Below are positions 24,496 to 32,839 of a DNA stretch of 50,331 bases, piece by piece. A program made the position numbers and the translations under genes. The notes under the pieces are model-generated. The model saw nothing but the letters and a program-made list of their open reading frames with translations. It searched no databases and was not told the DNA's origin. Source of the DNA: Chitinophagaceae bacterium PMP191F (GTDB taxonomy: Bacteria; Bacteroidota; Bacteroidia; Chitinophagales; Chitinophagaceae); NCBI GenBank assembly GCA_001302245.1, contig LGYU01000024.1, forward strand, positions 1-50,331, read 5' to 3'. How positions within the stretch are numbered: position 1 is the stretch's first letter; each line of letters starts with the position of its first letter.

Positions 24496-25296
24496 TTACT
24501 TTGGTACTGCCGTGCGGAGTAATTTAAAGGCCAATGATGGGAACAGGCGCATCAGGTGAATGGCCAGCCACTCCTGTGAAAACGGTCTGCCTACAAACTT
24601 TTCACTTTTCTTTTTCTCAATGGCTTTCAATATCTGTACTGCTGTTTTATCTGCAGGATAACCGTGGCCAATATTCTTTCCCAGCTCATTCAGTTTATCG
24701 CCATTGCCTGTTACCGCATTCAGCGAAACATTGGTGCGGATATAGCCGGGCATAATGACTGTTACTGCAATATTCTGCTGCCATACTTCTGTACGTAAAC
24801 AATCAAAATAACCATGCAGCGCATGTTTGGCTGCAGCGTAAGCAGAACGTAAAGGTGTGCCCACTTTGCCCATTACACTGCTTATGGCAACAACATGTCC
24901 GCTGTTTCGTTGTAAAAAATGTGGCAATAACAGGTAGGTGAGTTCAATATAACTGAAGTAGTCCACTTCCATCACCTTGCGTTGTATAGCCGGCAATGTA
25001 TCTTTTACCTGCGAGCGTTGACTGATACCGCCGTTGTGGATCATGAGATCAATATGCCCGAATGCATTGATGGCTTCTGCTACTTTATCTGCGAACGTAT
25101 GGGTTGCTTCCAGGTCCAGCGGAAGAACATATATATTATTACTGCCTGCCTGTTGCTGAACTCTTTTGAGTTCTTCTTCACGGCGTGCGGAAATGATCAC
25201 TTTTGCACCCTGTTTTACCAGCTCATATACCAATGCTTCGCCAATGCCGGATGATGCACCGGTGATCCAGGCTGTTTTATTATTGAAATAGCTCAC
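24496..25296 (-). CDS. SDR family NAD(P)-dependent oxidoreductase
   Basis: 266 residues. The cofactor motif TGASSGIG is at 12-19, NGG replaces the common NAG in MIHNGGIS, and the catalytic pair is Y153/K157 in SAYAAAKHAL with the serine in VAISSVMGKVG. The length and the C-terminal hydrophobic/basic end resemble DltE/YqjQ-type and dehydrogenase/reductase SDR family member 7-like enzymes. R14-R17-type basic residues after the Rossmann strand (ISARREEEL) suggest NADP preference. Substrate unknown. Monocistronic and divergent from pnuC. Confidence 0.92.
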   Translation of the reverse strand: MSYFNNKTAWITGASSGIGEALVYELVKQGAKVIISARREEELKRVQQQAGSNNIYVLPLDLEATHTFADKVAEAINAFGHIDLMIHNGGISQRSQVKDTLPAIQRKVMEVDYFSYIELTYLLLPHFLQRNSGHVVAISSVMGKVGTPLRSAYAAAKHALHGYFDCLRTEVWQQNIAVTVIMPGYIRTNVSLNAVTGNGDKLNELGKNIGHGYPADKTAVQILKAIEKKKSEKFVGRPFSQEWLAIHLMRLFPSLAFKLLRTAVPK

Positions 25297-25413
25297 GTGT
25301 TGTTATTTAGAATGAAATGCAGCTAAAATTATTTCTATTCCCGCTGACAGGCAAGAAACATTATTGAATATTCTACGAAAAGTTATCCTGACAGAATCAT
25401 CAGCACAAACAAG

Positions 25414-25420
25414 TATCTTG
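25414..25420 (+). promoter_or_regulatory. Candidate -7 element of pnuC
   Basis: TATCTTG, a one-base-short variant of TAnnTTTG also seen at 18530, 27404 and 28153 in this window; it ends 5 bases before the ATG at 25426. Confidence 0.4.
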
Positions 25421-25425
25421 CAGTA

Positions 25426-26076
25426 ATGACCTTGCAGGAAATTTATCAGCAGTTTCTGAATGATATCAGCAACACTACCTGGCTGGAATACGTTGCTGTA
25501 ATAGCAGGTATTGCCAGTGTATGGTTTTCACGACTGGAAAACATATGGGTATATCCTGTAGGGCTGATCAATACGGTATTTTATATTTACCTGAGTATAA
25601 AAGGACATTTGTACGGAGAGGCCAGTGTAAATTTCTATTACACGGTAATGAGCATTTACGGCTGGATATTGTGGGCACGGAAAGACCGGCAACATAAGCT
25701 GGTACTGACTGTTACCCGGTCCACCAAACAGGAGTGGATGCAACACGTATCATTTTTTGCTGTTTTTTATATCATCATCTTTTTTGCACTGCAATGGTTG
25801 AAAAAATCCTTTGCACCCGGTGCTATTCCCTGGGCTGATGCATTTGCTTCTGCTACGGCCTATACAGGCATGTGGCTGATGGCAAAGAAGAAAGTGGAAA
25901 GCTGGTATTGGTGGCTGGCAACCAATATTGCTTCTGTGCCTTTGTATTTTGTAAAGCACTATGTATTTACAAGCGTATATTATATAATACTGTTTGTGAT
26001 GGCCATTGCTGGCCTTATTGAATGGATGAAAAAAGCCCGGGAAGCGGCTGCAAGATCATATGCTCCTGCTGAATAA
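25426..26076 (+). CDS. pnuC: Nicotinamide riboside transporter PnuC
   Basis: 216 residues with about seven hydrophobic segments. The motifs WLEYVAVIAGIASVWFSRLENIWVYPVGLINTVFYIYL and YGEASVNFYYTVMSIYGWILWARKDR carry the W/N/Y-rich pattern of PnuC. By family knowledge it takes up nicotinamide riboside by facilitated diffusion, with trapping by phosphorylation. The ribosylnicotinamide kinase gene follows 41 bases downstream, which supports the assignment over thiamine-specific relatives (PnuT). Confidence 0.92.
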   Translation: MTLQEIYQQFLNDISNTTWLEYVAVIAGIASVWFSRLENIWVYPVGLINTVFYIYLSIKGHLYGEASVNFYYTVMSIYGWILWARKDRQHKLVLTVTRSTKQEWMQHVSFFAVFYIIIFFALQWLKKSFAPGAIPWADAFASATAYTGMWLMAKKKVESWYWWLATNIASVPLYFVKHYVFTSVYYIILFVMAIAGLIEWMKKAREAAARSYAPAE

Positions 26077-26080
26077 AGCA

Positions 26081-26110
26081 TTGTTTAGCCATTATATTGC
26101 CGGATATTTG
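26081..26110 (+). promoter_or_regulatory. Candidate internal promoter before the ribosylnicotinamide kinase gene
   Basis: TTG (26081-26083), 19 bases, then GATATTTG (26103-26110; one mismatch). It lies in the pnuC-kinase gap, 7 bases before the ATG at 26118. Confidence 0.45.
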
Positions 26111-26117
26111 CACATTC

Positions 26118-26654
26118 ATGGTGAAAAGAATTGTTGTTATAGGACCGGAGTCTACGGGAAAAAGCACCTTGTGTGAGCAACTGGCTGCGTATTACCAGAC
26201 CACGTGGGTGCCTGAATATGCACGTGAATATCTTACGCGTTACGGCACCAGTTATCAACACAGTGATTTACTGACCATTGCACAAGGGCAAATAGCTGGT
26301 GAGGATAAGCTGGCGCAGGAAGCGCTTGCTGCCGATCTGCCATTATTGTTTGTGGATACAGACCTGTATGTAATGAAGGTGTGGAGTGAATATGTGTTTG
26401 ATCAATGCGATCAATGGATATTGAACGGTATTGCAACCAGGAAGTATGATCTGTACCTGTTGTGCAATATTGATCTGCCCTGGGTGAAAGATGATTTGAG
26501 AGAATACCCCGATGAAGCTCCGCGCCGGGAACTGTATAATATCTACCGTGACCTGATGATCAATCAAACTGTTCCCTGGGTTGAAATAAGCGGTGGTTAT
26601 AATGAGCGTTTACAGAAAGCCATCACTGCTGTAGATATGCTGCTGAAAAAATAA
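26118..26654 (+). CDS. NadR-type ribosylnicotinamide kinase (AAA family ATPase)
   Basis: 178 residues from the ATG at 26118 (MVKRIVVIGPESTGKST). Walker A GPESTGKST is at 9-17, followed by TTWVPEYAREYL and LLFVDTDLYVMKVWSEYVF as in the C-terminal kinase domain of NadR; a lid-like region LPWVKDDLREYPDEAPRREL follows. It phosphorylates nicotinamide riboside to NMN, trapping what PnuC imports. Unlike enterobacterial NadR it has neither a DNA-binding nor an NMN adenylyltransferase domain, so NMN must be finished elsewhere, possibly by the NMNAT-Nudix enzyme at 49269-50162. Confidence 0.9.
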   Translation: MVKRIVVIGPESTGKSTLCEQLAAYYQTTWVPEYAREYLTRYGTSYQHSDLLTIAQGQIAGEDKLAQEALAADLPLLFVDTDLYVMKVWSEYVFDQCDQWILNGIATRKYDLYLLCNIDLPWVKDDLREYPDEAPRRELYNIYRDLMINQTVPWVEISGGYNERLQKAITAVDMLLKK

Positions 26655-26671
26655 AATGTCTTATTTTTCTC

Positions 26672-27376
26672 TTACTGGATCAGTCCCTGTATATCCGGGT
26701 CATCTTGCAGGTTATTCATTTGCCTTAATACCCACGGATAACGGTTGATAACGTATTTCGACAATGGTTTTACAGTGAACCTAACGGGGTTGGGCAATGA
26801 TGCGGCGATCATAGCGGCTTCCTGCCGGGTTAATTTTTTTGCAGGCTTATTAAAGAATTTTTGCGAAGCAGCTTCTATACCAAATACACCGGGACCCATT
26901 TCTGAAACATTCAGGTACATTTCAAGAATGCGTTTTTTGCCCCAGATCAGTTCTATCATAAATGTAAAATATACTTCAAGACCTTTGCGGAGCCAGCTTC
27001 TGCCCTGCCATAGAAATACGTTTTTGGCTACCTGCTGGCTGATGGTGGAAGCACCCTTGATACGGTTGGGTTTCTTTTTGTTGTACTCCATGGCCTTTTC
27101 AATGCTTTTCCAGTCAAAACCACTGTGATCGGGAAACAACTGGTCTTCGGATGAAATTACTGCCAGGCCAGCATAAGGCGACATGTCTTTACGAGATACA
27201 TAATCCCTAGACAATCCCCGGCCGCTGAATACACTACCAATCTGTGTAAGGGTAATAGGAGGATTGACCCATTTTAACAGGAAAAGATAGAACAGGTGAA
27301 AGATGAACAGGAAAATAAACAGTCTTTTGATAAATCGCCAGATACGCAAAAAGGTTTCCTTGGTTTTGCTTGCCAT
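26672..27376 (-). CDS. mtgA: Monofunctional biosynthetic peptidoglycan transglycosylase
   Basis: 234 residues from the ATG at 27376. One transmembrane helix at about 18-36 ([18 protein letters not shown]) is followed by a GT51 domain: catalytic Glu77 in [16 protein letters not shown], then [16 protein letters not shown], the motif [28 protein letters not shown], and [15 protein letters not shown]. There is no transpeptidase domain. It polymerises lipid II glycan strands at the outer face of the inner membrane. A minus-strand TATCTTG at 27404-27398 is the likely -7 element, 21 bases upstream. It converges with the kinase gene. Confidence 0.95.
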   Translation of the reverse strand: MASKTKETFLRIWRFIKRLFIFLFIFHLFYLFLLKWVNPPITLTQIGSVFSGRGLSRDYVSRKDMSPYAGLAVISSEDQLFPDHSGFDWKSIEKAMEYNKKKPNRIKGASTISQQVAKNVFLWQGRSWLRKGLEVYFTFMIELIWGKKRILEMYLNVSEMGPGVFGIEAASQKFFNKPAKKLTRQEAAMIAASLPNPVRFTVKPLSKYVINRYPWVLRQMNNLQDDPDIQGLIQ

Positions 27377-27498
27377 GCCGGTGTGCCGCTTTGGTTGCAA
27401 GATACGAAACGCGCATTGTGAAACGGAAATTGTCAGCAAGCCTTATTACGCATAAACTTAATATGAACGGTTACGCGATTGAAATGACAAATATCTGT

Positions 27499-28137
27499 TT
27501 ACTCGTTGTTGTTAACAGGTGGCATAGCTGCCGGCTGTGAAGAGGGTTCTGTTAAAGGCCTATTGGTTTTTATATAGATCACTTTGTATTTGCCACCGGA
27601 CTCGATCTTTTCCTGTAGTTTGTTCAGCGCGAAACCTGTTGCCACTACTGCTGCTGCAATACCCAGGCTTACCAGTTTGTTATCCTGTGAAATGGATTCT
27701 TTGCGGTAAGCAGTATTGATCAGTTCCAGCAATATATAACCGGTACCGCCAATCATCATAAGACGGGGTAGCGTAACACTGGTAAATCCCTTTTTACGGT
27801 TCCACGTATAGCCTTTGTAGTTAAAATGTTTGATCTGGCGATAATCAACGCCTATGGTGTAGGCAACGGTATCCAGCTTGGTGCCAAACTCTGTACCTAC
27901 CAGGCGCCTGTCTTCCTGGCGAATGTAAATGGAATCATTGCGGATATCTTTAATGAAACCATTGATGAGAAAATCATTGTATGTGTAGGCAGAGATAAAA
28001 ACACCGGGATAGAATGTTTTAATGGTACGGTTGTTCTTCTTTTTTAGTACAATGAAATCGGATGTGGCAAAAGATGATTGTGCAGTAGAATAGTGTGCAG
28101 TAAACAGTAATATTATGAAGAAGAAAGATATTCTCAT
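27499..28137 (-). CDS. Conserved hypothetical secreted or membrane-associated protein
   Basis: 212 residues from the ATG at 28137, which opens a signal peptide (MRISFFFIILLFTAHYSTAQ); an in-frame TTG at 28149 lies within a -7-like TATCTTG (28153-28147) and is rejected. After the signal, residues of about 25-110 are beta-rich (FIVLKKKNNRTIKTFYPGVFISAYTYNDFLINGFIKDIRNDSIYIRQ), reminiscent of Bacteroidota envelope proteins that read like 'K-N-x-R-x-x-x-F-x-x-G'. Two moderately hydrophobic segments (about 125-142 and 158-173) may cross a membrane. The tail is Pro/Asn-rich. No function recognised. Confidence 0.6.
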   Translation of the reverse strand: MRISFFFIILLFTAHYSTAQSSFATSDFIVLKKKNNRTIKTFYPGVFISAYTYNDFLINGFIKDIRNDSIYIRQEDRRLVGTEFGTKLDTVAYTIGVDYRQIKHFNYKGYTWNRKKGFTSVTLPRLMMIGGTGYILLELINTAYRKESISQDNKLVSLGIAAAVVATGFALNKLQEKIESGGKYKVIYIKTNRPLTEPSSQPAAMPPVNNNE

Positions 28138-28247
28138 TTGGATGAACAAGATACAGCAGCACTGGTGTTTTACACACTAAGGATATGTTAAAGAGTATTG
28201 TAACCCTTTAACCAATACGGCATACTATGTTGTAAATGATGCTGCAT

Positions 28248-28886
28248 CTATATTTTATTGGATAAAAAAATAGTGCCATATAACAGTGCCACTCCAAAGC
28301 CTACCAGTATAACGCCGGAGATTTTATTGATCACGGCCAGCGTGTGTAATGTTAGTCGTTTGCGTAGTTTGCCGGCCAGTAGCACTTTGCAGATATCGGC
28401 TGCAATGTTCAGTGCCACACAAACAGAAAAAATAATAATACGTTCTCCGAATGTGTATTTGGCGGCAAAGGCTGATGCTGTACCCAACCAGAAAAGAAAG
28501 ACGCTGGGATTAAGGGTATTGATAAAAAATCCACTCGAGAAAATTTTCAGCATTTCACGTCTGCGGAATTTAGTGCTGTTGCCTTCAGCATCGGTACGCA
28601 GGGTTACTTTCTTGAAGAAGATATAATACACACCGGTAAATACCAGAAATACACTACCAATATAACCTATAACATTTTTGTATTCCAGCAGTTCACTGAC
28701 CAGGGCAGAAAATGCATTGCTGACCACTACCAGTATCACATCGCTTGCCCATACACCTGCTACGAAACTGAAGCCACCGGTATGACCATTATTCAAACTT
28801 TGCTTGATAATGGTAAAAATGACCGGTCCTACCGATAAGGCAAGGATACATCCTAATGTTACTCCACTGATTATGGCCTGCCACAT
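28248..28886 (-). CDS. LysE/RhtB family translocator
   Basis: 212 residues, six hydrophobic segments, typical size. The N-terminal ILALSVGPVIFTIIKQSLNNG contains the G-P-V/G-P-x pattern of LysE exporters, and SGFFINTLNPSVFLFWLG matches the central NP motif. By family knowledge these export amino acids or derivatives across the inner membrane; the substrate is unknown. The GH3-type acyl-adenylate enzyme gene lies upstream on the same strand (216 bases), raising the possibility of related substrates, but that is only a contextual hint. Confidence 0.88.
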   Translation of the reverse strand: MWQAIISGVTLGCILALSVGPVIFTIIKQSLNNGHTGGFSFVAGVWASDVILVVVSNAFSALVSELLEYKNVIGYIGSVFLVFTGVYYIFFKKVTLRTDAEGNSTKFRRREMLKIFSSGFFINTLNPSVFLFWLGTASAFAAKYTFGERIIIFSVCVALNIAADICKVLLAGKLRKRLTLHTLAVINKISGVILVGFGVALLYGTIFLSNKI

Positions 28887-29102
28887 GTGTTAAATTCCTG
28901 TAATGAAGATAAATTTAACCGATTATCTGTGTATAGTAAAACTTCCGGGAATTGCCGGAATGCAGATAAACCGATCTGTTTTTTTAAATAACAAGGTACA
29001 ACTATTGTATATTTTGAAAAACAGGCACTTACAGATTTATGCAAACAATACTTGTTGTTTTGCACTATCGGTGTATGGAATGGTGATGTGGTATTGTACA
29101 GA

Positions 29103-30629
29103 TTACAGGGCACCTGTTTCCAGGAACCTGACCCAGTCTTCGTACATTTTTCCTTTCATTACCCGCGGAAACTTATGCTGGCCGCCGATCTTCCCTTTCA
29201 GCTTCATAAATTCCATGAATTTTGATTCGGGCAATACGGTCAGGTAAACGTCTTTCAGTGCGCTGATTCTTTCCACCGCATAATCGTCGTTCAGCTCCTT
29301 CAGTCTCTCATCAATTTTTGTACGCAGCAGTTCCGGATCTGTATCATCATCGCAGGCTACCCACCACTGGTGTGCAAAAAACAATCCATGCGGTACACCT
29401 GCTACGGTAAACTCAGGAATGCAAAGGTTCAGCTCGTCGCCCACCAGTTGCACCGCTTTGTTCATGTTATCCACGCTCAGGTGTTCGCCCACCAGGCTCA
29501 GGAAATGTTTGGTGCGGCCAGTGATGATGATCTCGCAGCGTTCTTTATCGGTAAAGCGAATGGTGTCACCAATCAGGTAGCGCCATGCGCCGGCGGTGGT
29601 GCTCAGCAGCAGACCGTAGTCTTTGCCTTCCTCCACTTCATGGATCATCAGCACTTCGGGGTTGGCCACCAGGTTGCCTTCAGAGTCGAAGTTTTTATCG
29701 TTGAACGGAACAAATTCAAAAAAGATATGGTCATTCAGTGCCAGCTTCATGCCTTCGGCATGCTGACGGCCCTGGTAGGCAATAAAGCCTTCGGATGCCA
29801 GGTAGGTTTCAATGTAAGTAAGCGGGCGGGCCACCAGTTTGGTGAATCCTTTTTTGTAAGGCTCAAATGAAACCCCACCGTGTACAAAGAATGCCAGGTT
29901 GGGCCACAGATCGTGAATGGTATTGAGATTATAGCGTTCAATAATCTTTTCCATGCACATCTGTATCCATGCCGGTACGCCTACTACAAAACCAATATCC
30001 CAGTTAGGAGCCTCTTCTACAATGGCTTCTATTTTACTGTTCCAGTCTTTGGTGCGGGCAATTTTTTTGCCTGGTTTATAGAATGGCGAAAACCAGAAAG
30101 GTACTTTTTTGGCAGTGATGCCGCTTAGGTCGCCAGCATAGTAACCGGGTCCTTTTTGCAGATCGGTACTGCCACCCAGCATCAGCCAGCCTTTTCCGAT
30201 ACTTTTTACCGGAATATCATGATAGGTGCGCAGGGAAAGCAATTGCTTGATCATGATGATACGGTTGCCGCGCATCAGGTCGTTGGTGATGGGAATGTAT
30301 TTACTGGCCGATTCGGAAGTTCCGGAGCTCAGGGCAAAAAATTTGATCTTGCCGGGCCAGCAAACGTCGGGAATGCCTTTGAGTGTTTTATGCCACCAGG
30401 CGTCGTATATTCTGTTGTAATCGTATGTAGGAACAAGCTGCTGAAATTTCTTACCGGGGTGTTTACTCAACAGGATTTCATCGAACCGGTAAGCCTGTCC
30501 GAATTCTGTAAACCTTGCTTTTTTCAGCAGTTTCTTAAGTACCCTTACCTGTTGCCTTTTGGGCGACTTGGCTGGTAACCGTAGCGCCCTGGCAATGGAG
30601 GGGGGTAATGAGAGATCAATTAGGGCCAT
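29103..30629 (-). CDS. GH3 auxin-responsive promoter family (acyl-adenylate/amide synthetase) protein
   Basis: 508 residues, full length for bacterial GH3. ATP-binding motif 1 is FFALSSGTSESASKYIPIT, motif 2 is near YIETYLASEGFIAYQ, and motif 3 is GAWRYLIGDTIRFTDKERCEIIITGRTKHFLSLVGEHLS. The N-terminus (LPAKSPKRQQVRVLKKLLKKARFTEFGQAY) and the C-terminal VAGVPHGLFFAHQWWVACDDD also match. Plant GH3 enzymes couple acyl hormones to amino acids through acyl-AMP. Many Bacteroidota carry GH3 homologues whose acyl substrate is unknown. There is no signal peptide. A probable terminator of the next gene upstream (30749-30769) separates it from the glycosyltransferase. Confidence 0.9.
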   Translation of the reverse strand: MALIDLSLPPSIARALRLPAKSPKRQQVRVLKKLLKKARFTEFGQAYRFDEILLSKHPGKKFQQLVPTYDYNRIYDAWWHKTLKGIPDVCWPGKIKFFALSSGTSESASKYIPITNDLMRGNRIIMIKQLLSLRTYHDIPVKSIGKGWLMLGGSTDLQKGPGYYAGDLSGITAKKVPFWFSPFYKPGKKIARTKDWNSKIEAIVEEAPNWDIGFVVGVPAWIQMCMEKIIERYNLNTIHDLWPNLAFFVHGGVSFEPYKKGFTKLVARPLTYIETYLASEGFIAYQGRQHAEGMKLALNDHIFFEFVPFNDKNFDSEGNLVANPEVLMIHEVEEGKDYGLLLSTTAGAWRYLIGDTIRFTDKERCEIIITGRTKHFLSLVGEHLSVDNMNKAVQLVGDELNLCIPEFTVAGVPHGLFFAHQWWVACDDDTDPELLRTKIDERLKELNDDYAVERISALKDVYLTVLPESKFMEFMKLKGKIGGQHKFPRVMKGKMYEDWVRFLETGAL

Positions 30630-30748
30630 TAAATGGTCTGCCAGTTTGGTCAGGCAACGCCAAAATTAAGGGAAAAGAACCAATAGAGGGCAAATGAAAG
30701 CCTACCCGGTACTGAAAAGTACTTACACTTGTTAAAACCCCAGGTTGT

Positions 30749-30769
30749 AAAATCTCTTATCAAAGAGAT
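30749..30769 (-). terminator. Possible terminator of the glycosyltransferase gene
   Basis: ATCTCTT (30752-30758) pairs with AAGAGAT (30763-30769), 4-base loop; on the minus strand only TTT follows. Weak. Confidence 0.4.
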
Positions 30770-30787
30770 GGGTTATAGCCTATATCG

Positions 30788-31939
30788 CTAAAAGGAGTTA
30801 TTTTCGAGAACAATCACCCTGCCCTGGCTTTCTTTGGATGGACTGCTGAGCAGACTGCCGGCACCAGCCGAATAAATAAAGGTCTCATTGGCGTGTGCCT
30901 GGATACATAGTTGTTGTATCACGGCTTTGAAGGAAAAAAGCGCTCCCTGACACAGTACTTCGGCCGTGCTGTGGGCGGCAAGCTCAGTAACCTGGCCATT
31001 GAAATGATCTTTTAAAAACTGTTTGCTGTTGGGGTCGCCGGTGAGCAACAATACAGGCTGTTGTTCTGTATCGGAGTGTTGTGTGTGGGAGGTATTGCGT
31101 TTGGTCAGCCTGGCTTTTGCACGGATGGCCGTTTCCAGCAAAAGGATATATAACCGGGATGCTGTACCATGAAAGTGTTTGCGCACAAACTGGATCATAG
31201 CCTTGTAAAACAACTGCACATACTTTGCATCCTTGCGTGTGCTTTCTCCTTTAAAATGTATAATGGTACACCCGGCAAAATAATAGTTGACATAACCTGC
31301 CTGCTGAATACGGTAGCTCAGGTCAATATCTTCTGCATACATGAAGAACTGTTCGTCAAATCCGCCGGTTTTGTCCAGCACTTCCTTTTTTATTAGCATG
31401 AAGGCTCCTGACAATGCATCCACTGCATGACTCTCGTTTTCCGGCAAATGGCCCAGGTAGTAACCGGCAAATATGCGTGAGGTGGGAAACAGTTTTATCA
31501 GTCCGCTCATTTTTCCAAACGATACCCACGGCGAAGGAAATCCTCGTTTGGATTCTTTGAGAAACTGTCCGCAACCATCTATCATGTGTACGCCCAGTGC
31601 ACCTGCATCAGGATGTGTTTGCATAAACGTGATGCAGGACTGAAATGCATCTTCCGGTAAAATGGTATCGGGGTTCAGAAACAGAATGTATTGTCCTGTG
31701 GTGAGCGCCAGCGCCTGGTTATTGGCTTTGCCAAAACCGGTATTTTCGGTATTGGCAATAAAACGTACAAACGGAAAACGCGGTTGCAGGTATTCAATAC
31801 TGCCGTCGCCGGAATTATTATCCACTACCAGCACTTCTGTTGCCAACCCGCTCTCTGCTATGGCCTTGCTGACCGAACAGAGACATTGTTCCAGAAAATA
31901 CCTGACCTTATAATTTACTATGATAACAGACAACAGCAC
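30788..31939 (-). CDS. Family 2 glycosyltransferase (rhamnosyltransferase-like)
   Basis: 383 residues. GT-A motifs in order: LLSVIIVNYKVRYFLEQCL, VLVVDNNSGDGS, NTGFGKANNQAL, the DxD-like FLNPDTIL, GAFMLIKKEVLDKTGGFDEQFFMYAEDIDLSYRIQQAGY and IIHFKGEST. This pattern is typical of dTDP-rhamnosyl or related transferases (WbbL-like) making surface polysaccharide. The last 90 residues after KAMIQFVRKHFHG form an extra region (PVLLLTGDPNSKQFLKDHF ...) that looks like a short Rossmann-type add-on and is not part of the usual GT2 core. There is no polysaccharide gene cluster nearby. Its divergent promoter overlaps that of suhB-like 32057. Confidence 0.9.
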   Translation of the reverse strand: MLLSVIIVNYKVRYFLEQCLCSVSKAIAESGLATEVLVVDNNSGDGSIEYLQPRFPFVRFIANTENTGFGKANNQALALTTGQYILFLNPDTILPEDAFQSCITFMQTHPDAGALGVHMIDGCGQFLKESKRGFPSPWVSFGKMSGLIKLFPTSRIFAGYYLGHLPENESHAVDALSGAFMLIKKEVLDKTGGFDEQFFMYAEDIDLSYRIQQAGYVNYYFAGCTIIHFKGESTRKDAKYVQLFYKAMIQFVRKHFHGTASRLYILLLETAIRAKARLTKRNTSHTQHSDTEQQPVLLLTGDPNSKQFLKDHFNGQVTELAAHSTAEVLCQGALFSFKAVIQQLCIQAHANETFIYSAGAGSLLSSPSKESQGRVIVLENNSF

Positions 31940-31996
31940 TACGCGAAATACGAGTTTTTGAACCAGAGTTCAAAAAGAGAAAGCATGCTCTGTACG

Positions 31997-32052
31997 AAAA
32001 GATAGCCAATGTAATAAGCTTCCCGAACTTTCTCACTATCGGGCTATCTTTG
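31997..32052. promoter_or_regulatory. Face-to-face promoter elements between the glycosyltransferase and suhB-like genes
   Basis: AAAGATAGCC (31998-32007) and GGCTATCTTT (32042-32051) are a perfect 10-bp inverted repeat. Each half contains a -7-like element: TATCTTTT leftward (32004-31997) and TATCTTTG rightward (32045-32052). The rightward one is 4 bases from the ATG at 32057. CCCGA/TCGGG (32022-32026 and 32039-32043) adds an inner hairpin. Confidence 0.55.
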
Positions 32053-32056
32053 CCGC

Positions 32057-32839
32057 ATGTTAAAAGAAACGCTTATCAGTGCCACGGAGGCAGGTGCCCG
32101 TGTACTGCAATTCTATTTTAATAATAAAGATCTGAAAATCAGTAATAAAAGCAGTCTGAATGACCTGGTTACCGAAGCCGATCATGCTGCTGAAAAAGCC
32201 ATCCTGGATACCATTAAAGAACAGTTTCCCGACCACTATATTCTCAGCGAAGAAGCGGGGGAAATTGTAATGGACAGCCAGTATAAATGGATCGTAGACC
32301 CGATTGATGGTACTATTAACTATGCGCATGGCATTCCCATTTGTTGTGTATCCATCGGGCTGGAGCACAATGGTAAAATGATCCTGGGTGCCGTTTTCAA
32401 TCCTTTTCTGAAAGAGTTTTACCTGGCAGAACGTGGTCTGGGCGCTACACTGAATGGCGACCCTATTTCGGTAAGCAGTCAGACCGATGTACGAAAAGCC
32501 TGCCTGGTAACAGGATTCCCTTATACTTATATCAATCAGCCCAATGGTCCACTGGAAGTGTTTGCGCGTTTTATCCGCCAGGGAGTGCCGGTGCGTCGCC
32601 TGGGTTCAGCAGCCATTGATTTATGCTGGGTAGCTGCCGGTCGGCTGGATGGTTTTTATGAACACAAACTGCAGGCCTGGGATAGTGCTGCAGGATTTCT
32701 GATGGTAGAGGAAGCCGGTGGAAAGATCACTGACTTTAAAGGTGATTATTATTCTCCCTATCAGCCACATATTGTTGCATCAAATGGTAAGATCCATGAT
32801 GATATGTTGAAGTGGATCAATGATAATGTACAAAATTAA
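32057..32839 (+). CDS. Inositol monophosphatase family protein
   Basis: 260 residues. Metal-binding motifs: EE at 65-66 (ILSEEAG), DPIDGT at 81-86 in WIVDPIDGTINYAHG, and WDSAAG at 208-213. These are the three signatures of the IMPase/SuhB superfamily. Likely Mg2+-dependent phosphatase acting on inositol-1-phosphate or a related sugar phosphate; SuhB-like roles in transcription are not implied. The ATG at 32057 is 4 bases after the -7 element, so the mRNA may be leaderless. Its stop codon overlaps the left arm of the inverted repeat bounding the four-helix gene. Confidence 0.93.
   Translation: MLKETLISATEAGARVLQFYFNNKDLKISNKSSLNDLVTEADHAAEKAILDTIKEQFPDHYILSEEAGEIVMDSQYKWIVDPIDGTINYAHGIPICCVSIGLEHNGKMILGAVFNPFLKEFYLAERGLGATLNGDPISVSSQTDVRKACLVTGFPYTYINQPNGPLEVFARFIRQGVPVRRLGSAAIDLCWVAAGRLDGFYEHKLQAWDSAAGFLMVEEAGGKITDFKGDYYSPYQPHIVASNGKIHDDMLKWINDNVQN

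Noticed and set aside
28138-28149. TTG start at 28149 for the hypothetical protein
   Set aside because: It lies inside TATCTTG, a likely -7 element; the ATG at 28137 starts a clean signal peptide.
28903-29247. Plus-strand open frame between the LysE and GH3 genes
   Set aside because: No recognisable family or signal, overlaps the end of the GH3 gene antisense, and coding character is poor.
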